From NCBI GenBank assembly GCA_020724025.1, contig DYHU01000072.1, positions 1-14,072 on the forward strand: a DNA stretch of 14,072 bases, written 5' to 3'. This document shows, piece after piece, positions 7,134 to 13,818 of the stretch; positions within the stretch are counted from its first letter, which is position 1, and every line of letters begins with the position of its first letter. A program made the translations under genes and the position numbers. The notes under the pieces were generated by a model, which was given only the letters and a program-made list of their open reading frames with translations, was not told the DNA's origin and did not search any database. This stretch comes from Syntrophorhabdus sp. GTDB taxonomy: Bacteria; Desulfobacterota; BSN033; UBA1163.

Positions 7134-8660
7134 ATGAAAAGAAGGAACATCTTCTTAAGTCTTCTTTCGGGAATTCTCCTCATCCTCTCCTTTCCCAATT
7201 TCGATCTCGAGTTTTTGGTTTGGTTTGCGCTCGTCCCCCTCTTCTACTCTGTTGAAGGGAAAGGGTTATGGAATAGTTTTAAGCTTGGATTTTTGACCGG
7301 TCTCATCTCCTTTCTTGGAATTCTCTACTGGATCATCGTTGCCGTCCATACTTACGGCAATGTCCCTTTGATTTTGAGTGGTCTCATCCTCTTATTACTT
7401 GTAGGCTACTTGAGTTTATTCATCGGCGCATTTACATTCCTTTATCGATTCATCCAGATACGATTGGGGTTGCAGACCATTCTTTTAGCGCCCCTCCTCT
7501 GGGTCTCCCTGGAATACCTCCGTTCTTTCCTTCTCACCGGCTTCCCTTGGGCCAGCTTAGGCCATTCCCAGTATATGAACCTCCCATTTATACAGATGGC
7601 AGATATTACCGGGGTCTATGGTCTCTCTTTTGTCATCCTCCTGGTTAATGCTTCCCTTTATATGGCGCTTCTCCAGTGGTCTAAGAGAACTTTTCCTTTT
7701 CAAGAAGTGGCTATTACCATCCTCCTCCTCCTGGGCTTTCTGGTCTATGGCTACTTAAGAATGGGCGCCGTGGATCGACAGACGATCCAGGATCCTCCCC
7801 TCAAGATTGGTCTGGTCCAGGGCAACATCGACCAGTCCATCAAGTGGGATGAATCCTTCCAGAAGGAGACCCTGAAGATCTACGAAAGGCTATCCCTGAA
7901 AGTGGCAGAGGGAAAACCAGACCTCATTATCTGGCCGGAGACAGCCACGCCTTTCTTCTTTCAGGAAGCGAAAGAGTATCAACCCCTTGTGTTGGGCATT
8001 CCTAAGAAGACCAATGCCTTTCTCCTCTTCGGGACCCCTTCTTATAAGATAGAGAGGGGAAAGGTCCATCATTATAATAGCGCTCTCATGGTATCTCCTG
8101 CAGGTGAACTGAGAGGCAAATATGATAAGATTCATCTTGTCCCCTATGGAGAATATGTCCCGCTTGGAGAGTATCTCTCCTTGGGATCCCTTGGAGAAGG
8201 GATCGGAAATTTTAAATCCGGGAAAGAGACCTTCAACTTCACCCTTCCTCAGGGGAAATTTGGAATCCTCATCTGTTTTGAGATCATCTTTCCGGACCTC
8301 TGCCGGAAATTTGTCAGGGAAGGGGCTAATTTTTTAGTCACCATCACCAACGATGCCTGGTTTGGAAGGACCTCTGCACCTCGCCAGCATCTCACCATCG
8401 CCACTTTTAGGGCGATCGAAAACCGGGTTTTTATTGCCAGATCGGCAAACACAGGGATCAGCGCTTTTATCGATCCTGTGGGAAGGATCATGAAACAGGG
8501 AGGAATTTTCACTGAAGAGGCAATGAACGGAACGATTACCCTATCAAAAGAAAAAACTTTCTATACGCTTTTTGGCGATGTCTTCTCCTGGATCTGTTCT
8601 GCCTTTTCTATTGCCTTGCTGGGTTATGCCTTCATTCAGAATAGAAGTAAGAGATGTTAA
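7134..8660 (+). CDS. lnt: Apolipoprotein N-acyltransferase
   Basis: An inner-membrane enzyme that transfers a fatty acyl chain from phospholipid to the N-terminal cysteine of lipoproteins, the last step of Gram-negative lipoprotein maturation. From ATG 7134 it has 508 residues, close to the E. coli protein. An N-terminal bundle of hydrophobic helices (about 5-210) precedes a periplasmic nitrilase domain (about 222-480), and a last helix is near the C-terminus. The catalytic triad is visible: Glu269 in IIWPETATP, Lys332 in GKYDKIHLVPYGEYVP and Cys381 in ILICFEIIFPD. These positions nearly match the E. coli triad (267, 335, 387). The frame is open to 6936, but that extension overlaps the divergent malic enzyme start. 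ATG 7125 is an alternative start; neither has a well-spaced Shine-Dalgarno. A weak promoter, TTGACC-N17-GATGAT, lies at 7014-7042. Confidence 0.94.
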   Translation: MKRRNIFLSLLSGILLILSFPNFDLEFLVWFALVPLFYSVEGKGLWNSFKLGFLTGLISFLGILYWIIVAVHTYGNVPLILSGLILLLLVGYLSLFIGAFTFLYRFIQIRLGLQTILLAPLLWVSLEYLRSFLLTGFPWASLGHSQYMNLPFIQMADITGVYGLSFVILLVNASLYMALLQWSKRTFPFQEVAITILLLLGFLVYGYLRMGAVDRQTIQDPPLKIGLVQGNIDQSIKWDESFQKETLKIYERLSLKVAEGKPDLIIWPETATPFFFQEAKEYQPLVLGIPKKTNAFLLFGTPSYKIERGKVHHYNSALMVSPAGELRGKYDKIHLVPYGEYVPLGEYLSLGSLGEGIGNFKSGKETFNFTLPQGKFGILICFEIIFPDLCRKFVREGANFLVTITNDAWFGRTSAPRQHLTIATFRAIENRVFIARSANTGISAFIDPVGRIMKQGGIFTEEAMNGTITLSKEKTFYTLFGDVFSWICSAFSIALLGYAFIQNRSKRC

Positions 8661-9292
8661 AGGCTAACAGAAGCAATCACCCCTCTGGCCTCACTCCCGC
8701 GAAGGCGGGGGTCCAGATTTTTCACCGCAAGGGATTAGTCTGGAAAATCCAGGCGGCCATACTCATTTTCTTCTTCTCCTTTCTCAATATCTCTTTGGCA
8801 GCCGACCCTTCATCACCTGAAATCTGGTCCGAATTGTTGCAGAGAACGCCCTTCCCTTTCCGGATGCCTCTCCCACCGCCGGCTCCAACACCTATAGATG
8901 GCACCTATACAAAATTTGAGCCTAAAGAGACTCCCCCTGTCCCTTGCAGGCGCTGCCCCGATTATGCTCCGGAGGGCGGCATATGGAAGTTAAATTTCGA
9001 CAAGGGTGTCTTCAGGATTTTTCACCCCGCCACAGGATGGAAAGATATTGGCTCTTATGTGGTGTCAGGAGACCGAATAACCCTTGCCAATGACCCCGTC
9101 TGTCATGAAATGTTTGGCGTGTATAGATGGAAATTGGAGGGGGGAAGATTATTTCTGACTGCAGTTGAGGATAAATGCGCTATTGGTTTGAGGGCGATGA
9201 ACCTGACCAAACTTCCATGGCTCTCCTGTCAACCCCCTTCGATAGAGGCCGCCGTTACGGACCACTGGCCCAAACCACCCGGTTGCGATTGA
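8654..9292 (+). CDS. Secreted cysteine-containing protein of unknown function
   Basis: I do not recognise a named family. The frame overlaps the end of lnt by 7 nt and is probably co-transcribed. After an unusually long n-region there is a clear Sec signal (hydrophobic 32-47, likely cleavage after the LAA at 48-50), so the mature protein is exported. The start of the mature region is proline-rich (65-80). A beta-rich region follows (about 82-190), with GGIWKLNFDKGVFRIF, GSYVVSGDRITLANDPVC and GVYRWKLEGGRLFLT, reminiscent of lipocalin-like small barrels. Six cysteines (98, 101, 150, 175, 192, 211) could form disulphides. Residues 11-21 (SGLTPAKAGVQ) are the translation of a REP-like hairpin, so the N-terminus before residue 22 is probably a later addition. 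No in-frame ATG, GTG or TTG lies between the repeat and the signal peptide. Confidence 0.65.
   Translation: MLKANRSNHPSGLTPAKAGVQIFHRKGLVWKIQAAILIFFFSFLNISLAADPSSPEIWSELLQRTPFPFRMPLPPPAPTPIDGTYTKFEPKETPPVPCRRCPDYAPEGGIWKLNFDKGVFRIFHPATGWKDIGSYVVSGDRITLANDPVCHEMFGVYRWKLEGGRLFLTAVEDKCAIGLRAMNLTKLPWLSCQPPSIEAAVTDHWPKPPGCD
8693..8712. repeat. REP-like hairpin inside a coding region
   Basis: ACTCCCGC (8693-8700) and GCGGGGGT (8705-8712) pair over 8 bp with one G-T wobble, around the loop GAAG. The surrounding CTGGCCTC and GTCCAG match a dispersed intergenic repeat found in many bacterial genomes, typically translated as PAKAGVQ. Here it is read in frame in the n-region of a signal peptide. Confidence 0.7.
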
Positions 9293-9315
9293 GGTTAGAA
9301 TTATACTTACCGCTG

Positions 9316-9960
9316 CTATTCGTTAGGAGTCGGCTTAAATAAACCTGCTGCATTCGATCCAAACAGACCTGCCCGATAGGACCGCTCATCCACCAGCGAA
9401 AGGTTGGATATCATCGGTTGGGTCAGAAGCGGAATCTTCCGAACCCTGTCCAATCTCTGCACAATGCGTTCCAAGGGATCATCGCTTGTCATCCAGCCCC
9501 ATCTGTCAAAAGCTTTTAAATTGAGAGGAAGACTGTAACTTCGTAAGGTCTTCTCTCTCTTCACATTATAAAACTGCTCGAAGTAAGACATGACTAACTC
9601 ATGCAAAGTTCGATAAATGGGCTCACGAAACCGTAATCCGACGAAATTCGATTTGGCCACTGCCCCCCAGTATCCATTTCGTTTGTATAAAGCCAGCAGA
9701 TGATCATCGTCCCGATTGTTTGGAACCATCTCCAGAATAATCGGAGGATTCCCTAATCGCCGGAGTGCAATCGCCGCAAACAAAGCCCCGTCAAAACAAT
9801 GAGCAACCTGTTCCCGAAGGACGCGCAAAGGACAACGATAAATATGTTCCGCACTGTAGGAGATCTTATCGAGGAAGTCCTGAATCTTTGTTGGAGTGGT
9901 TAAGGTTGCAAATAATTGACGTTCAGATTCATTCAATAATCGATCAAAACTTTTAATCAT
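9316..9960 (-). CDS. Transglutaminase-like cysteine-peptidase-fold protein
   Basis: A 214-residue cytoplasmic protein with no signal peptide. The centre looks like a small transglutaminase-like domain. The likely nucleophile is Cys55 in HCFDGALFAA, at the start of a helix. The histidine is His87 in DDDHLLALY, on the following strand, and Asn105 or a nearby residue in GAVAKSNF may complete a triad. This C-H-(D/N) order and spacing fit the fold; the substrate and true activity are unknown. ATG 9960 has AAGGAG about 11 nt upstream. The gene ends with an ordinary TAG stop and is convergent with the secreted protein gene, 23 bp away. No partner gene indicates its role. The fold is an inference from the motif pattern. 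Confidence 0.65.
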   Translation of the reverse strand: MIKSFDRLLNESERQLFATLTTPTKIQDFLDKISYSAEHIYRCPLRVLREQVAHCFDGALFAAIALRRLGNPPIILEMVPNNRDDDHLLALYKRNGYWGAVAKSNFVGLRFREPIYRTLHELVMSYFEQFYNVKREKTLRSYSLPLNLKAFDRWGWMTSDDPLERIVQRLDRVRKIPLLTQPMISNLSLVDERSYRAGLFGSNAAGLFKPTPNE

Positions 9961-10060
9961 TGCTATGGCAACTCCTTAATTTCAATTGCTTCCTCTCTTA
10001 ACTCATTCTATGAAAAATAACCACATCGACCTGGAATCTTTACGAAAATGTTGCAGAGTG

Positions 10061-10079
10061 CCCCGCCCTGTGGGCGGGG
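10061..10079. repeat. GC-rich hairpin repeat, copy 1
   Basis: CCCCGCCC (10061-10068) and GGGCGGGG (10072-10079) form a perfect 8-bp stem with the loop TGT. The same core recurs at 10258-10275. It is the first of five palindromes in the 439-bp gap between the divergent genes at 9960 and 10400. Confidence 0.75.
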
Positions 10080-10109
10080 ATGAATGCAGCGATTCCAAAA
10101 ATCCGATAG

Positions 10110-10129
10110 GCCGGACATTCCTGTCCGGC
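10110..10129. repeat. Short palindrome GCCGGACA-TTCC-TGTCCGGC
   Basis: A perfect 8-bp stem (10110-10117 with 10122-10129) around a 4-nt loop. It resembles short REP-type palindromes and has no coding content. Confidence 0.7.
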
Positions 10130-10151
10130 AACCGCATTTTCGCCGAGAATT

Positions 10152-10179
10152 GTAGGGGCAATTCATGAATTGCCCCTAC
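10152..10179. repeat. Perfect 28-bp palindrome
   Basis: The two 14-nt halves (10152-10165, starting GTAGGGGCAATTCA, and 10166-10179) are exact reverse complements with no spacer. It matches the general form of a dispersed repeat with GTAGGGGC and GCCCCTAC ends found in many bacterial genomes. As RNA it could form a hairpin with a small loop from the central ATTCATGAAT. Confidence 0.75.
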
Positions 10180-10200
10180 GCTATCCGTACCGAAGTGCGG

Positions 10201-10252
10201 CGTTTCGCCTGCCTGAGCGTAGCCGCTTCGGCGAAGGCAGGGCACGCAGGCG
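10201..10252. repeat. Complex hairpin repeat with nested arms
   Basis: CGCCTGC (10206-10212) can pair with GCAGGCG (10246-10252). Alternatively, TTCGCC (10204-10209) can pair with GGCGAA (10230-10235), or CCTGCC (10209-10214) with GGCAGG (10236-10241). The inner GCGTAGCCGCTTCGGCGAAGG is part of a known style of dispersed repeat. The alternative pairings make this the most structured element of the cluster. Confidence 0.6.
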
Positions 10253-10284
10253 TGAAGCCCCGCCCTGTGGGCGGGAAGCTTCAC
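10252..10284. repeat. GC-rich hairpin repeat, copy 2, with extended stem
   Basis: The core CCCGCCC-TGT-GGGCGGG of copy 1 is repeated here and extended by GTGAAGC (10252-10258) pairing with GCTTCAC (10278-10284) across a small AA bulge. It lies just before a candidate promoter, so it may also end transcription or protect RNA reading in from upstream. Confidence 0.7.
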
Positions 10285-10288
10285 TGTA

Positions 10289-10318
10289 TTGACAACCAAA
10301 GAGGAGTAAGTTTATATG
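10289..10318 (+). promoter_or_regulatory. Candidate promoter for the DUF1846 gene
   Basis: A perfect TTGACA (10289-10294) is followed after 18 bp by TATATG (10313-10318), matching four of six -10 bases. It is directly downstream of the last hairpin and gives a leader of about 75 nt. The -10 element overlaps the ATG of the small frame at 10316, so only one of the two signals may be used. Confidence 0.4.
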
Positions 10319-10381
10319 ATAGAGGACCGGCTTAAATGTATTTTTCTTCGAGACCCGGGGCCTTTTTCCTCCCATCCCTGA
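10316..10381 (+). CDS. Possible 21-residue upstream peptide
   Basis: An ATG at 10316 has GAGGAG (10301-10306) 9 nt upstream and opens a frame of 21 codons (beginning MIEDRLKCIF) ending at a TGA, 19 nt before the DUF1846 ATG. Its good Shine-Dalgarno is the only support. The peptide matches nothing I recognise, and it overlaps a possible -10 element. Confidence 0.25.
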   Translation: MIEDRLKCIFLRDPGPFSSHP

Positions 10382-10399
10382 ATTCGAAAGGTAAGTCGT

Positions 10400-11305
10400 A
10401 TGCCTTTGCAAATCGGTTTCGACAACGAAAAGTATCTTGCCGAGCAGACCACGGCGATCCTCGATCGGGTCACCCGTTTTGACAATAAATTGTACCTCGA
10501 ATTTGGCGGGAAACTGCTATTCGATTACCATGCCTCACGGGTATTGCCGGGTTTCGACCCTAATGTGAAGATGCGTCTGCTCCAGAAGATTCGAGATAAA
10601 TCCGAAGTGGTGCTCTGCATCTATGCCGGGGACATCGAACGGAAGAAGGTGAGAGCCGATTTCGGCACCACCTACGACTCGGATGCCCTGAAGTTGATCG
10701 ATGATCTGAGAGAATGGGGAATCGAAGTAATCGCAGTGGTTATCACCCGATATGAGAATCAACCTGCGGCCACCGTATTCAAAAAGAAGCTGGAACGAAG
10801 AAATGTCCGCGTCTGCACGCACCCCTTTACGAAGGGGTATCCGACAGATGTCGATACCATTGTGAGCGATGAGGGATATGGCGCCAATGAATATATTCAT
10901 ACCACCAAACCCATTATCGTCGTCACAGGCCCGGGACCCAATAGCGGGAAACTGGCCACCTGTCTTTCGCAGATCTACCATGAGTATCGACGTGGACTCC
11001 ATGCGGGTTATGCCAAATTCGAAACCTTCCCCATCTGGAATCTCCCTCTCAAACATCCGGTCAATATCGCTTATGAAGCAGCCACAGCCGATATCCGGGA
11101 TTTTAACATGATCGATTCCTTTCACCTTGAAGCCTATAATGAGAAAACCGTGAACTATAACCGGGATGTCGAAGCCTTTCCCGTGCTCAGACGGATTATC
11201 GAAAAGATTACCGGGGAACACTCATTTTATAAGTCTCCTACGGACTTGGGGGTCAATTTGACGAGCGATCCCGATTTTTCCACCAAACGCCTTTTGGGAA
11301 GATGA
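10400..11305 (+). CDS. DUF1846-family protein with an apparent in-frame internal deletion
   Basis: The first about 282 residues are a clear member of DUF1846: [83 protein letters not shown] and [15 protein letters not shown] are all family signatures. The glycine-rich PGPNSGK run at about 178-184 looks like a nucleotide-binding loop. Full-length members have about 495-505 residues; this one has 301. After SPTD (279-282) the sequence passes through LGVN (283-286) straight into [15 protein letters not shown], which resembles the extreme C-terminus of the family. Some 190-200 residues appear to be missing in frame. The ATG has AAAGG 8 nt upstream. The biochemical role of the family is not established, and this copy may not work. 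The family comparison is from memory. Confidence 0.85.
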   Translation: MPLQIGFDNEKYLAEQTTAILDRVTRFDNKLYLEFGGKLLFDYHASRVLPGFDPNVKMRLLQKIRDKSEVVLCIYAGDIERKKVRADFGTTYDSDALKLIDDLREWGIEVIAVVITRYENQPAATVFKKKLERRNVRVCTHPFTKGYPTDVDTIVSDEGYGANEYIHTTKPIIVVTGPGPNSGKLATCLSQIYHEYRRGLHAGYAKFETFPIWNLPLKHPVNIAYEAATADIRDFNMIDSFHLEAYNEKTVNYNRDVEAFPVLRRIIEKITGEHSFYKSPTDLGVNLTSDPDFSTKRLLGR

Positions 11306-11434
11306 GTCGCTTACCTCATTGTCGAGCACAAGGACTCCGTAATCATGACAAGGGTCTGTTAGTGTTTCCAGTGGGTCTTCTTCATATGAGGTGAACCGCC
11401 CTTTCGAAAATTTGCCTTTGGATGAAAAATAACA

Positions 11435-12436
11435 ATGATGCAAAGGAGGGAGAATAAACTGGAACTTCTCTATCTTAGCCGTAAGGATGTAGAGGATCTG
11501 GGGATTGGAATGAATGAGGTGCTGGCGGTTGTGGATCATGGCTTCCGCCTGAAGGGGCTGGGACAGACAGAAATGCCGCCGAAGCCAGGTATCCATCCCA
11601 GAAACAATGCTTTTATCCATGCCATGCCAGCCTATGTGAAAGGGGTTGAAGTCGCCGGTCTCAAATGGGTGAGTGGTTACCCCACCAATATTGAAAAGGG
11701 ATTACCTTATATCACGGGCCTGCTTGTCCTTAATGATCCGGAAACCGGGATTCCAATGGCAGTGATGGATTCTTCATGGATTACCGCCATGCGCACAGGA
11801 GCGAGTGTAGGCATCTCGGCAAAATATCTTGCAAAACAGGCAAGCCGGGTCGCTGCGATTCTCGGCTGCGGAGTCCAGGCCCGTACAAGTCTTAGAGCTC
11901 TCGTTGAAACTTTGCCGGACTTATCCGAAGTCCGCTGCCATGATCTTTATCCCGAGGCCGCCAGGCGCTTCATCGATGAGATGAGTTTTGCCTTTCCGAA
12001 ACTCGACCTGATGGCTTGCCCAAGTCCTGTGGAGATGATCGAAGGAGCCGACGTTGTGGTAACAGCTATTCCTATTCTTACAGAACCAAAGCCCCCGCTT
12101 GATGCCGGGATGCTTAAGGAGGGCAGTCTTGCTGTCGCGCTGGATTACGATTCCGCATGGACCGGCTCAGCGATGAAGGAATGCGACAAGTTCGTCTCTG
12201 ATGACATTGCTCAGCTGCTAACCACCCAAAAAGAAGGGGTCTTCTTTGGTGGTATTCCTGAAGAGATTTACGCTGACCTTGGAGAACTGGCTGCCGGATT
12301 AAAGACGGGGCGCCAGAATGAGTCGGAGAGAATTTTCTCCATGAATATGGGCATTGCCGTAGACGATATGGTGACAGCCAAGCTCGTCTATGAACGAGCA
12401 CTGGCCAAGGGAACAGGAACCAGATTGCCGCTTTAG
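11435..12436 (+). CDS. Ornithine cyclodeaminase/mu-crystallin-family dehydrogenase
   Basis: A cytoplasmic NAD(P)-dependent enzyme of the OCD/mu-crystallin family, which acts on amino or imino acids (ornithine cyclodeaminase, alanine and ketimine reductases). Numbering is from ATG 11435. The substrate-side motifs HAMPAY (62-67) and LKWVSGYPTN (76-85, with Lys77) and ITAMRTGASVG (116-126, with Arg120) are followed by the Rossmann loop ILGCGVQAR (142-150). The usual GGDCPGK-type catalytic aspartate segment is replaced by VALDYDSAW (234-242). The enzyme is thus probably not a true ornithine cyclodeaminase but belongs to another subfamily. The start is uncertain: the best Shine-Dalgarno, AAAGGAGG (11442-11449), lies inside the frame, 9 nt before an in-frame CTG (11459) whose product would start ELLYLSRKDVE. 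The gene follows the DUF1846 gene after 129 bp. Confidence 0.85.
   Translation: MMQRRENKLELLYLSRKDVEDLGIGMNEVLAVVDHGFRLKGLGQTEMPPKPGIHPRNNAFIHAMPAYVKGVEVAGLKWVSGYPTNIEKGLPYITGLLVLNDPETGIPMAVMDSSWITAMRTGASVGISAKYLAKQASRVAAILGCGVQARTSLRALVETLPDLSEVRCHDLYPEAARRFIDEMSFAFPKLDLMACPSPVEMIEGADVVVTAIPILTEPKPPLDAGMLKEGSLAVALDYDSAWTGSAMKECDKFVSDDIAQLLTTQKEGVFFGGIPEEIYADLGELAAGLKTGRQNESERIFSMNMGIAVDDMVTAKLVYERALAKGTGTRLPL
11442..11449 (+). promoter_or_regulatory. Ribosome binding site suggesting a CTG start at 11459
   Basis: AAAGGAGG is a near-ideal Shine-Dalgarno 9 nt before CTG at 11459. The ATG codons at 11435 and 11438 lie upstream of it and have no such site. The family N-terminus normally begins close to the CTG position, so a non-canonical start is plausible. 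Confidence 0.45.
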
Positions 12437-12535
12437 CTGAAACCCGTTCGACAAACTCCGGTCAGATGGGAAGCGTCCCTCAGTTCCAAGTTTAAAAGAA
12501 TGAGATGATATTTTCGAAGGCCGATTGCTCTTCCC

Positions 12536-13117
12536 TTATGGCTCGATCTTTGTGCCCAACACTTTCAAGAACTTCGCCAGCCACTCAGGATGGGCTGGCC
12601 AGGCGGGTGCGGTGACGAGGTTGCCATCCACATGAGCCTGATCCACTGGTATGTCAACGAACTTACCGCCCGCACTTTTTACATCGGGCCCCACTGCCGG
12701 ATAAGCTGAACATGCTTTGCCCGTAATCACTCCCGCCGCTGCTAATACTTGGGCGCCATGGCAAATGGCAGCAATGGGCTTATTCGCCTTGGAAAAGTGT
12801 CGAACCGCCTCAAGTACCTTTTCGTTCAGACGAATGTATTCTGGCGCTCGCCCACCAGGGATCACCAAGGCATCATAAGTTTCTGGCTTGACTTCATCAA
12901 ACGTTGCGTTCAGTGTGAAGTTGTGGCCGGGCTTCTCGCTGTAGGTCTGATCTCCCTCAAAATCATGAATCGCTGTCCGAACCCTTTCACCGGCCTTCTT
13001 CCCAGGACAAACGGCATGGACAATGTGACCGATCATCAGCAATGCCTGAAACGGAACCATCACCTCATAATCCTCCACAAAATCCCCAACAATCATTAAA
13101 ATTTTCTTGGCCGCCAT
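12536..13117 (-). CDS. DJ-1/PfpI-family protein
   Basis: A cytoplasmic protein of the DJ-1/ThiJ/PfpI superfamily, 193 residues, the usual length. The nucleophile elbow AICHGAQVL has Cys119 followed by His120. The conserved acidic residue that pairs with the cysteine lies in FVEDYE (Glu15 or Glu18). [14 protein letters not shown] (83-96) forms the loop over the active site. The C-terminal [18 protein letters not shown] is typical of the PfpI branch. Members act as peptidases, glyoxalases or stress chaperones; none of these can be chosen from sequence alone. ATG 13117 has GGAG 7 nt upstream. The gene is convergent with the dehydrogenase gene, and no clear terminator is seen between them. It is probably transcribed on its own, with about 120 bp between it and the toxin-antitoxin genes. 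Confidence 0.9.
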   Translation of the reverse strand: MAAKKILMIVGDFVEDYEVMVPFQALLMIGHIVHAVCPGKKAGERVRTAIHDFEGDQTYSEKPGHNFTLNATFDEVKPETYDALVIPGGRAPEYIRLNEKVLEAVRHFSKANKPIAAICHGAQVLAAAGVITGKACSAYPAVGPDVKSAGGKFVDIPVDQAHVDGNLVTAPAWPAHPEWLAKFLKVLGTKIEP

Positions 13118-13237
13118 GTTTAACTCCTTTCTTTAGCTTTACAAAAAAATGATTTAGACCTTAAAGCTTGAAATAAAAAATGGCGTTCTCGGGAAAGCTT
13201 GATCTACATTTCAATGCCTGACGCCTCTTAGGGGATG

Positions 13238-13522
13238 TTATCGGAGACGGGTCGAAGCTTCTTTCTTTTTTAATTTCAATCGGCGACGCATTTCTTCTGT
13301 GGAAAATCCGCCTTCAGATTTTTGCCTTGACCGAGAACGCTCAATCAGATCGAGAAACTGCTGGTTGTTGCTAAGCGAAACAGTTTCAGCATCTGCATTT
13401 CTAATACTTACCAGCACTGCAACAGGCTTTCCTTTTTCAGTAACAATCAGAGGCCCTTTCAGGATTTCCTTGGCATAATCCGCAAGTGGCAAAGTTGCTT
13501 TCGAAACGTCAACGGTTTTCAT
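13238..13522 (-). CDS. Phd/YefM-type antitoxin, downstream of the toxin
   Basis: A 94-residue protein whose first about 40 residues (VDVSKATLPLADYAKEIL, then GPLIVTEKGKPVAVLVSI) are typical of the Phd/YefM DNA-binding antitoxin fold. The remainder is charged and probably disordered until it binds a toxin. In the usual arrangement such a gene precedes its toxin; here it follows the RelE-like gene, its ATG overlapping the toxin stop by 4 nt. It has an exceptionally strong ribosome binding site. It may neutralise the toxin and help repress the operon. Confidence 0.8.
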   Translation of the reverse strand: MKTVDVSKATLPLADYAKEILKGPLIVTEKGKPVAVLVSIRNADAETVSLSNNQQFLDLIERSRSRQKSEGGFSTEEMRRRLKLKKKEASTRLR

Positions 13523-13818
13523 AACGTTATCACCTCCTTTCCTATTCTAACTGCATTTCTTTCCTTAATTCCAATAGCTCGTATATAAACAACCGGTTCT
13601 GGTTCATCTTCCACGTCATAATAAACTCTGAGGTCTCCAATCCGCAATTCCCAAGAGGCAAGTGGATTAGGTCGCATAGGCTTCCGATTACTAGTCTCTA
13701 TCGTTGGCTGATATTTCAACTGCCTCTCTACTGTATCTAAAACCATTGCCTGTTGACGTGCAGTAAGGGCTCGAAAATGCTCTTCAGTTTCAGGAGAATA
13801 TTCAATCCGGTATCTCAA
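13519..13818 (-). CDS. RelE/ParE-family toxin
   Basis: A 99-residue basic protein with the RelE/ParE layout: an N-terminal strand (RYRIEYSPETEEHF), helices (RALTARQQAMVLDTVERQL) and a C-terminal sheet (WELRIGDLRVYYDVED, then VVYIRAIGIKERNAV). RelE toxins cleave mRNA at the ribosome, while ParE toxins poison gyrase; the sequence does not settle which. Basic residues near the C-terminal strands (Arg and Lys in GIKERNAVRIGK) could be functional. Translation starts at a TTG that overlaps the stop of the upstream antitoxin by 4 nt, so expression should be low and coupled to that antitoxin. It is flanked on both sides by antitoxin genes. Confidence 0.85.
   Translation of the reverse strand: MRYRIEYSPETEEHFRALTARQQAMVLDTVERQLKYQPTIETSNRKPMRPNPLASWELRIGDLRVYYDVEDEPEPVVYIRAIGIKERNAVRIGKEVITL
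13529..13540 (-). promoter_or_regulatory. Near-perfect Shine-Dalgarno for the downstream antitoxin
   Basis: On the minus strand, AAAGGAGGTGAT matches nearly the whole anti-Shine-Dalgarno sequence of 16S rRNA, about 7 nt before the antitoxin ATG at 13522. It lies within the end of the toxin gene. It contrasts with the toxin's TTG start and should give an excess of antitoxin. Confidence 0.75.

Noticed and set aside
10061..10284. CRISPR array
   Set aside because: The palindromes differ from one another and are irregularly spaced; there are no regular direct repeats with unique spacers.
10535..11221. Long minus-strand open frame of 228 residues
   Set aside because: It lies wholly opposite the DUF1846 gene, whose protein matches family signatures. 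The reverse frame has no recognisable motif.
11222..11620. Minus-strand frame of 132 residues, partly in the gap before the dehydrogenase
   Set aside because: Part of it looks protein-like, but it overlaps the ends of two well-supported plus-strand genes and has no Shine-Dalgarno or family motif.
12437..12535. Terminator between the convergent dehydrogenase and DJ-1 genes
   Set aside because: No stable hairpin with a T-tract was found on either strand.
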